A DNA stretch of 10,144 nucleotides, taken from assembly GCA_018828205.1 (NCBI GenBank), contig JAHJWA010000263.1, forward strand, positions 1 through 10,144, given 5' to 3'. The notes below the pieces were generated by a model that saw only the letters and a program-made list of their open reading frames with translations, did not search any database and was not told where the DNA came from. The stretch's first letter is position 1, and each line of letters starts with the position of its first letter. Shown here one piece after another: positions 5,132 to 10,144 of this stretch. A program made the translations under genes and the position numbers. This DNA comes from Alphaproteobacteria bacterium (GTDB lineage: Bacteria; Pseudomonadota; Alphaproteobacteria; Sphingomonadales; Sphingomonadaceae).

Positions 5132-6646
5132 TCAGTCCTCGGGCTCGACCGTCCCGATCTTGACCTTGGCTTCAAGCTCGAGAAAATTGGCCAGGATTTC
5201 CAGATCCTTGGTTACCGGATAATTGCCCAGCGCGGCGCGGCTCGGGTCGAGCCGGAGGATCAGCCGCCGCTTCTTGCGGATCAGCGCGCTGCTGATCATC
5301 GAGACCCGCGAGGCCGCCCCCAGCCGCCGCGCCAGCTTGAAGCCCAGTCCCCAGGTGACCGCCTCGCGCAGATCGTCGTCGCTGGCGAGGCTGCGCAGCC
5401 GGTCGGGGATGGCGCTGCGCCCCATGCTGCCGATCAGCGCGGCGCAGATCATCGCCCGGGCGCGCGCGTCGCAGCCGATCCAGCGCTTGTCGAGCGCCCA
5501 TTCGAGCGCGTGGTTGTAGCGCAGGTTCGGCTCGACCCGGTGCGGCGCGGCGGCCAGTTGCGCGCTCGCCAGCCGCAACCGCTCGTTGCCCCGGCTGCGG
5601 CCCTTGCCATCGGCCAGCTCGACGCTCCACGCCGCCAGCATCGCGGCATGGGTGATCGAGGCGCCGTGCATCTCGGCAAAATCGGCGACCCCCGCCAGCA
5701 GCGGGTCCTTGGTGCGCTGCAGTTCGTCGAGCCGCGAGAACAGCAGGCCCTCGCGCAGGCCCCATGACGAGAAGATCAGCCCCTCGGGCTGCAATTCGTC
5801 GAGCAGCGGGCGCAGCATCGCGGCGGCGTCGGGAAGATAGCCCGCGCGCATCGAGGTGATCCCCGACATCTCCGCCAGCTTCTCGGGCGAGGCGCCCATC
5901 GCCTCGGCGGCGAGCCGGTCGGCGGTCTCGGTGTCGAGCATGAAGCCGTGCGGATCGGTGAGCGGGAAATCGCGCTTGCGCATCGCATAGGCCGCAAAGG
6001 CGCGCCAGGTGCCGCCGACCATGTAGAGCGGACCGGGATGCGCCGCCGCCCAGCCGGCCTTGCCGAGTTCGCCGCGCACCGCCTTGTCGAATTTCTTGTC
6101 CGATCCAGCGCGCAGCGCGGGCAGCCGCAGCGTGCCCAGCGGCAGGCTGGTGGCGTCATGGCTCGCGCCCTCGGCGACCGAGACCAGTTCGAGGCTGCCG
6201 CCCCCCAGATCGGCGACGACCCCGTGCGCCCCGGGGAAGGCGCCGATCGTGCCCAGCGCGGCGGCCTCGGCCTCGTCCTCGCCCGAGAGCAGGCGCGGTT
6301 CGAGCCCGAGATCGGCGACCTTGGCCAGAAACTCCGCGCCATTGCTCGCATCGCGCGCGGCGGCGGTGGCGACCGTCTGGACATCGCCGATATCGAGATC
6401 CTCGATCAGCAGCGCGAACCGCGCGAGCGCGCAGATCGCCTCATCCGAGGCCGCGTCGGGAATCTCCCCGGTGGTGGACAGGTCGCGGCCCAGCCGCGCG
6501 GCGACCTTTTCGTTCCAGACCACCCGCGGCGCGCGCGGCGATCCTTCATAGATGACCAGACGCACGGTGTTGGAACCGATGTCGATCACCGCGCTCGGGG
6601 CATGGACGATGCGCCGCTCGCGGCGGGTCTTTCCGGATTTGCTCAC
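5132..6646 (-). CDS. ppx: Exopolyphosphatase (Ppx/GppA family)
   Basis: This cytoplasmic enzyme of the acetate-kinase/Hsp70/actin superfamily removes terminal phosphates from polyphosphate; paralogues hydrolyse pppGpp. The 504-aa protein shows phosphate-binding loop 1 as VIDIGSNTVRLVIYE (20-34), SGEDEAEAA (121-129; the catalytic Glu is expected at E123 or E125), VADLGGGSLELV (144-155), the MVGGTWRAFA motif (209-218), and SSWGLREGLL (293-302). The 200-residue C-terminal part corresponds to the HD-like helical domain of long Ppx forms. The start is a GTG at 6646 that overlaps the ppk1 stop in GTGA, with AGGA 6 nt upstream inside ppk1, indicating translational coupling. Being co-transcribed with ppk1 makes polyphosphate the most likely substrate, although pppGpp activity cannot be excluded. 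Confidence 0.93.
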   Translation of the reverse strand: MSKSGKTRRERRIVHAPSAVIDIGSNTVRLVIYEGSPRAPRVVWNEKVAARLGRDLSTTGEIPDAASDEAICALARFALLIEDLDIGDVQTVATAAARDASNGAEFLAKVADLGLEPRLLSGEDEAEAAALGTIGAFPGAHGVVADLGGGSLELVSVAEGASHDATSLPLGTLRLPALRAGSDKKFDKAVRGELGKAGWAAAHPGPLYMVGGTWRAFAAYAMRKRDFPLTDPHGFMLDTETADRLAAEAMGASPEKLAEMSGITSMRAGYLPDAAAMLRPLLDELQPEGLIFSSWGLREGLLFSRLDELQRTKDPLLAGVADFAEMHGASITHAAMLAAWSVELADGKGRSRGNERLRLASAQLAAAPHRVEPNLRYNHALEWALDKRWIGCDARARAMICAALIGSMGRSAIPDRLRSLASDDDLREAVTWGLGFKLARRLGAASRVSMISSALIRKKRRLILRLDPSRAALGNYPVTKDLEILANFLELEAKVKIGTVEPED

Positions 6647-8865
6647 GCTTTATCCTGATCCTTCAGTTTGAGCCGGGGCACCGCTCCCGCCTCCAGTGCC
6701 GCACCGCGGCCCGAAAGCGAAGGGTTGCTCATGAAATAGTGATGGCAGTTGAAGCCGTCGCCGTCCCCGCCGCCGTCCCCGCCGCCGTCCCCGGGCCGGT
6801 GATGCGGCCCGTTCTCGCGCATGCGCTCGTACTGGCCGTTGGGGCACAATTCCCAGCTCTGTTCGGTGTCGAGCATATTGGCCAGCATCACCTGGCCCAG
6901 CACCTGGTCGTGGACGGTCTTGTTGGTGATCGGGACCATGACCTCGACCCGGCGCTCCAGATTGCGGCTCATCGCATCGGCGGAGGTGATGAACACCTTG
7001 GCCTGGCGGCTGGGCAGCTCCTTGCCATTGGCGAAGCACCAGATCCGGCTGTGCTCGAGGAACCGGCCGATGATCGATTTGACCTGGATGTTCTCCGACA
7101 GGCCGGGGAGGCCGGCGCGCAGCGAACAGATCCCGCGCACCACCATGCGGATTTCCACCCCGGCCTGGCTGGCCTCGTAGAGCTTGTCGATCAGCGGGCG
7201 ATAGGTGATCGAGTTGAGCTTGACCCAGATTCCCGACGGCTTGCCCGCGCGTTCATTGGCGATCTCGCGATCGATCAATGCGAACAGCGTCTCGCCCATG
7301 TTGAGCGGCGAGACCGCGATCTGCTCGACATTGGCGGGTTCGACATAGCCGGTGACGTAGTTGAACAGCTTGGCGGCATCGCGCCCCAGCGCCGGATCGG
7401 CGGTGAAGAAGCTCAGATCGGTGTAGATCTTGGCGTTGATCGGGTGGTAGTTCCCGGTCCCGAAGTGGCAATAGGTGCGGTAGCCGTCCTCCTCGCGGCG
7501 GACGATCAGGCTGATCTTGGCGTGGGTCTTCAACTCCATGATGCCGTAGATCACCTGCACGCCCGCGCGCTCGAGCTCGCTCGCCCAGCGGATGTTGCGC
7601 TCCTCGTCGAACCGCGCCTTCAATTCGACCACCGCGGTCACCGCCTTGCCGTTGTGCGCGGCATCGATCAGCGCCGCGATCACCGGCGACTGGTCGCCCG
7701 CGCGGTAGAGCGTCTGCTTGATCGAGACGACATTGGGGTCGGTCGCCGCCTGGCGCAGGAAATCGACCACCGCCTCGAAGCTCTCGTAGGGATGGTGGAC
7801 CACGATGTCCTTGGCCTTGATCGCCGAGAAACAATCGCCGTCGTGCTCGAGGATGCGCTCGGGGAAGCGCGGGCTGAACGGGGGGAATTTGAGATCGGGG
7901 CGCGGTTCGCGGCAGATCGCGCTCAGCTCGCGCAGCCCCAGCATCCCGCCCGACTTGACCACCATCGCGCTGTCGACGTTGAACTCCTCGCGCAGCAGCG
8001 TCTCGGCCTGCGCGTCGCAATCGTCGTCGAGCTCGAGCAGCACCGCGCGGCCGCGGCGGCGGCGCTGGATCGCGGTGCGGAAATAGCGCACCAGATCCTC
8101 GGCCTCTTCCTCGACCTCGATATCGCTGTCGCGCAGCACCCGGAACATCCCGTCGCCCAGGATCTTGAAGCCGGGGAAGATCTCGCTGGCGAAATGGACG
8201 ATCAGCTTCTCAATCGCGACATAGACCGCCTTGTTGCCCGGCAGGCGGACGAAGCGCGGCGCGGCGGCGGGGATCAGCACCATCTCCATCAGGTCGAGCT
8301 TGGGCTTGGCGCGCTTGAGCCGGAACAGCGCTCCCATCCCCATGTTCTGGACGAAGGGGAAGGGGTGCGCGGGATCGATCGCCTGCGGGGTGATCAGCGG
8401 CAGGATGTCGGTGGTGAAATACTTCTCCAGCCAAGCCTTCTGGCGCTCGCCCAGCTCGTCGATATTGGCGATCAGAATGCCTTCCTTGCGCAGCAGTTCG
8501 CGCAGGTTCTGCAGGCTGGCCTGCTGGCGGTCCTCGACCGCGAGCACCTGTTCGCGGATCGCCTCGAGCTGTTCGCGCGGCGAGCGGCCGTCGATCCCGG
8601 TGGTCTCGACCCCGAGCCGCAGCTGACCCTCGAGCCCGGCGATCCGGACCATGGTGAACTCGTCGAGATTGCTCGCCGAGATCGACAGGAAGCGCAGGCG
8701 TTCGAGCAGCGGGTAGCGCGCGTTCTCGCTCTCCGCGAGCACCCGGCGGTTGAAGCTCAGCCAGCTCAGCTCGCGGTTGACGTAGCGGCTCGCGGGCGAA
8801 TCATAGCTGGGCCCGGGGGCGGGGCCGGAGCCGGTTCCAGGCGCGATTTTCTCGGGCGCGTTCAT
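6643..8865 (-). CDS. ppk1: Polyphosphate kinase 1
   Basis: Ppk1 reversibly transfers the gamma-phosphate of ATP onto a growing polyphosphate chain at the inner membrane. All four domains are visible in the 740-aa protein: the N domain with YVNRELSWLSFNRRVL (28-43) and the ASNLDEF segment (64-70); the head domain; the C1 domain with KQTLYR (383-388), the VVELKARFDE loop (412-421) and KTHAKISLIVRRE (446-458), whose H448 is the autophosphorylated histidine; and the C2 domain with the second histidine in EHSRIWCFANG (H605). GTGNYHPINAKIYTD (469-483) is also typical. The C-terminus carries an unusual Gly/Asp repeat (692-704) before FNCHHYFMSNPSLSGRG. The ATG at 8865 has GAGGAG 13 nt upstream, rather far, so the start is slightly uncertain. 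It is the first gene of the ppk1-ppx operon. Confidence 0.96.
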   Translation of the reverse strand: MNAPEKIAPGTGSGPAPGPSYDSPASRYVNRELSWLSFNRRVLAESENARYPLLERLRFLSISASNLDEFTMVRIAGLEGQLRLGVETTGIDGRSPREQLEAIREQVLAVEDRQQASLQNLRELLRKEGILIANIDELGERQKAWLEKYFTTDILPLITPQAIDPAHPFPFVQNMGMGALFRLKRAKPKLDLMEMVLIPAAAPRFVRLPGNKAVYVAIEKLIVHFASEIFPGFKILGDGMFRVLRDSDIEVEEEAEDLVRYFRTAIQRRRRGRAVLLELDDDCDAQAETLLREEFNVDSAMVVKSGGMLGLRELSAICREPRPDLKFPPFSPRFPERILEHDGDCFSAIKAKDIVVHHPYESFEAVVDFLRQAATDPNVVSIKQTLYRAGDQSPVIAALIDAAHNGKAVTAVVELKARFDEERNIRWASELERAGVQVIYGIMELKTHAKISLIVRREEDGYRTYCHFGTGNYHPINAKIYTDLSFFTADPALGRDAAKLFNYVTGYVEPANVEQIAVSPLNMGETLFALIDREIANERAGKPSGIWVKLNSITYRPLIDKLYEASQAGVEIRMVVRGICSLRAGLPGLSENIQVKSIIGRFLEHSRIWCFANGKELPSRQAKVFITSADAMSRNLERRVEVMVPITNKTVHDQVLGQVMLANMLDTEQSWELCPNGQYERMRENGPHHRPGDGGGDGGGDGDGFNCHHYFMSNPSLSGRGAALEAGAVPRLKLKDQDKA
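6754..6792 (-). repeat. 12-bp tandem repeat encoding Gly-Gly-Gly-Asp units in Ppk1
   Basis: The plus-strand unit GCCGCCGTCCCC occurs twice in full (6769-6780 and 6781-6792), preceded by a diverged shortened copy (6754-6768). Because the unit is 12 bp, gain or loss of copies keeps the ppk1 frame and changes the protein by four residues (GGGD) at a time. It lies between the catalytic C2 domain and the conserved C-terminal tail. Confidence 0.8.
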
Positions 8866-8932
8866 CGCTGGGGTCGGGCTCCTCTTGTTGCGGCGGCGTC
8901 GGTAACGCTGCGCGCTGCGCCGCGCCAGTATG

Positions 8933-8961
8933 GTAACTCAGCGGTCAAGAACCGGTTACAC
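8933..8961 (-). promoter_or_regulatory. Three 7-mers at 11-bp spacing upstream of ppk1 (possible Pho-box-like element)
   Basis: On the minus strand GTGTAAC (8955-8961), TCTTGAC (8944-8950) and GAGTTAC (8933-8939) are separated by 4-nt spacers, so TNAC recurs every 11 bp. That period is the layout of PhoB boxes (two CTGTNAC-like 7-mers with a 4-nt spacer). The first copy fits well, the others poorly, and I see no -10 at the expected distance. PhoB control of polyphosphate genes is plausible but not shown here. The overlapping AACCGGTT palindrome (8950-8957) is an alternative element. Confidence 0.25.
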
Positions 8962-9015
8962 TAGGTGCGTGGCGGCAGGAAGGCGCAGCGAGGACCGGGC
9001 GAATGCGCCACCCGC

Positions 9016-9044
9016 TTGTGCTGAATGGCGCCACTGCCTAGACG
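9016..9044 (+). promoter_or_regulatory. Predicted leaderless promoter of the lysR gene
   Basis: TTGTGC (9016-9021) and TAGACG (9039-9044) are 17 nt apart, and the -10 ends 9 nt before the ATG at 9054. The predicted start of transcription is at about 9051-9054. The block TGCCTAGACGGG matches the one before metZ at 10 of its first 11 positions. It is separate from the upstream region of the divergent ppk1 gene, so the LysR product may or may not act on ppk1. Confidence 0.5.
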
Positions 9045-9053
9045 GGGCGCATC

Positions 9054-9857
9054 ATGAAGCGCACCCATCTGCCCCTCAACGCCCTGCGCGTCTACGATGC
9101 CGCCGCGCGGCACCTCAGCTTCACCCGCGCCGCGGACGAGCTCGCGGTCACCCCCGCCGCGGTCGGCCAGCAGATCCGCGCGCTCGAGGACCACCTCGGC
9201 ACCGTGCTGTTCCGCCGCACCAGCAAGGGGCTCGAGCTCACCGAGGAGGGCTCCGCCGGGCTCGACGCCTTGCGCGAGGGCTTCCTCAAGTTCGAGGAGA
9301 GCGTCCAGGCGATGCAGGCGGGGCAGGCGAGCGACCGCTACACCATCGCCGCGCCGCGCGAATTCTACGCGCAGTGGCTCGCCCCGCGGCTGGCCGCCTT
9401 CGCCGCCGAATACCCCGATGTCCGCTTCGCCTTCGTCGCCGACGAGCACGCCGATTTCACCGAGGCCAATCTCGACTGCGCGGTGCGGCTGGTCGACGGG
9501 CCGGGCGAGCTCGAGGGGGTCGAGCTGGCCCCCGCCGCGCGCGTCACCGTCGCCAAGCCTGCGACAGGGAAGGGCAAGCCTCCCGAGCGCTGGATCGACT
9601 GGGGCGCCGGCCTCCCCGAGGGCGCCGAGCCGCATGTCGCGGTCTCCAACGCCGGCCAGGCGCTCTCCAGCGCGCTCGCCGGGCTGGGCCGCGCGGTGCT
9701 CCCCGAACTGCTGGTCAAGGACGCGATCGCCGACGGCCGCCTCGAGGTGCTCGAGGGCCCCGACCCCGGCCGCCGCGCCTATTGGCTGGTCGCCCCGCTC
9801 CCGCAATGGCGCACCCGCAAGGTCAAGAGCCTGGTGGATTTCCTGAAAGCGGAGTGA
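9054..9857 (+). CDS. LysR-family transcriptional regulator, GcvA-like, shortened effector domain
   Basis: This is a DNA-binding regulator. Residues 5-65 are a winged helix-turn-helix almost identical in pattern to GcvA and its relatives (LPLNALRVYDAAARHLSFTRAADELAVTPAAVGQQIRALEDHLG, then LFRR and LELTEEG). A linker helix (about 67-90) leads to a periplasmic-binding-protein-like effector domain: YTIAAPREFYAQWLAPRLAAFAAEYPDVRF (96-125) and DCAVRLVDG (141-149). At 267 aa it is about 30 residues shorter than typical GcvA-like regulators; the missing part is after residue 162, where the usual FPVCSP..L..P.DL segment is replaced by VTVAKPATGKGKPP. It is transcribed divergently from ppk1 and is followed by the 93-aa gene, whose ribosome-binding site overlaps its end. 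The ligand and targets are unknown. Confidence 0.9.
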   Translation: MKRTHLPLNALRVYDAAARHLSFTRAADELAVTPAAVGQQIRALEDHLGTVLFRRTSKGLELTEEGSAGLDALREGFLKFEESVQAMQAGQASDRYTIAAPREFYAQWLAPRLAAFAAEYPDVRFAFVADEHADFTEANLDCAVRLVDGPGELEGVELAPAARVTVAKPATGKGKPPERWIDWGAGLPEGAEPHVAVSNAGQALSSALAGLGRAVLPELLVKDAIADGRLEVLEGPDPGRRAYWLVAPLPQWRTRKVKSLVDFLKAE

Positions 9858-9861
9858 GGGG

Positions 9862-10143
9862 TTGGAAGATCCCGGACCCGAGACGCTCTACCTGCTCTGG
9901 CACGACCCCGCCGCGAAGCTGCCCGACAATTTTGCGCTCCACGGCGACGCGCACAAGCTCGCCGACGGCCTCTGGCTGGTCCGCTCCGAGCTGACCCGCT
10001 CCAGGCTCTACCATCGCATCAAGTGGCAATTGCCCGAGGGCACCGCGCTGCTCTGCACCCCGCTTGGCGACGAGCCCGACGGCTGGCCCAAGTTCAAGGG
10101 GCTGAGCAGCGGCGCGGGCAAGTGGCTCAAGGGCGAGGGTTAG
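9862..10143 (+). CDS. 93-aa protein of unknown function, SinR/Cas2-like pattern
   Basis: I recognise no annotated function. The start is TTG at 9862, supported by GGAG at 9851-9854 (7 nt spacing) inside the end of the lysR gene, so the two are almost certainly one operon. The protein begins with a strand-like TLYLLWHDP (8-16), then ADGLWLVRSELTRSRLYHRIKWQLPEGTALLCTPLGD (34-70), and ends in WPKFKGLSSGAGKWLKGEG (75-93). The order of a short N-terminal strand, a strand ending in LWLV-S followed by a helix, a strand after QLPEGTALL, and a closing GLS....WLK matches my memory of small SinR-family/Cas2-like ferredoxin-fold proteins. That is inference from pattern only. It has no signal peptide or membrane span. 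The catalytic or interaction role is unknown. Confidence 0.8.
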   Translation: MEDPGPETLYLLWHDPAAKLPDNFALHGDAHKLADGLWLVRSELTRSRLYHRIKWQLPEGTALLCTPLGDEPDGWPKFKGLSSGAGKWLKGEG

Positions 10144-10144
10144 G

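Noticed and set aside
8907..8920. Direct repeat GCTGCGC x2 between ppk1 and lysR, and GGTAAC copies at 8901 and 8932
   Set aside because: The repeats are short, in GC-rich DNA, with no array structure and no match to a known operator. I could not separate them from chance.
6739..8964. A 741-codon open frame on the plus strand opposite ppk1
   Set aside because: It is antisense to an unmistakable ppk1, has low-complexity Leu/Asp/Arg/Ala-rich content and no recognisable domain. Long antisense frames are expected in GC-rich coding DNA.

Overview
The window reads as ordinary chromosomal DNA of a high-GC alphaproteobacterium, most likely a member of the Sphingomonadales (Sphingomonas, Novosphingobium or Erythrobacter relatives). 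This rests on the strongly GC-biased third codon positions, the style of the ApaG, MetZ and Ppk1/Ppx proteins, a DUF6628-like gene, and a small acidic secreted/membrane protein of a kind I associate with this order. There is no tRNA, rRNA, CRISPR array, insertion sequence or phage signature. Base composition and codon use look even throughout, so nothing points to recent transfer.

Layout. (1) 1-2349: a 5'-truncated GT2-GtrA fusion (polyprenyl-phosphate sugar synthase with a flippase-like domain) runs tail to tail with a PMT/GT39-type membrane glycosyltransferase. The first probably makes a lipid-linked sugar that the second could use as donor. (2) 2350-2883: a promoter region with a 16-bp perfect palindrome, a 72-aa exported single-span protein with an acidic tail, and a strong intrinsic terminator with a GNRA-type loop. 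(3) 2884-5110: metZ (methionine biosynthesis by direct sulfhydrylation), a convergent DUF6628-like gene under a probable Fur box, and apaG. (4) 5132-8865, minus strand: the ppk1-ppx operon, whose two products make and degrade polyphosphate. The genes overlap in GTGA. (5) 8866-10143: a divergent GcvA-like LysR regulator with a shortened effector domain, followed within 5 nt by a 93-aa protein whose C-terminal pattern resembles small SinR/Cas2-like ferredoxin-fold proteins.

Regulation. Four genes (PMT, metZ, apaG, lysR) carry a readable -35/-10 pair whose -10 hexamer ends only 6-9 nt before the start codon. No usable Shine-Dalgarno site precedes them, so their mRNAs are predicted to be leaderless. 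Other genes (the 72-aa protein, DUF6628, the SinR-like gene) have clear Shine-Dalgarno sites. The genes are packed tightly. Convergent neighbours are 19, -4 and 21 nt apart, and metZ and the DUF6628 gene share a CTAG that encodes both stop codons. No intergenic stretch exceeds 300 nt.

I see no clear new multi-gene system. The observations most worth following up are the LysR plus SinR/Cas2-like pair, the Fur-box-controlled DUF6628 gene, the leaderless promoter set, and the palindrome-controlled acidic membrane peptide.
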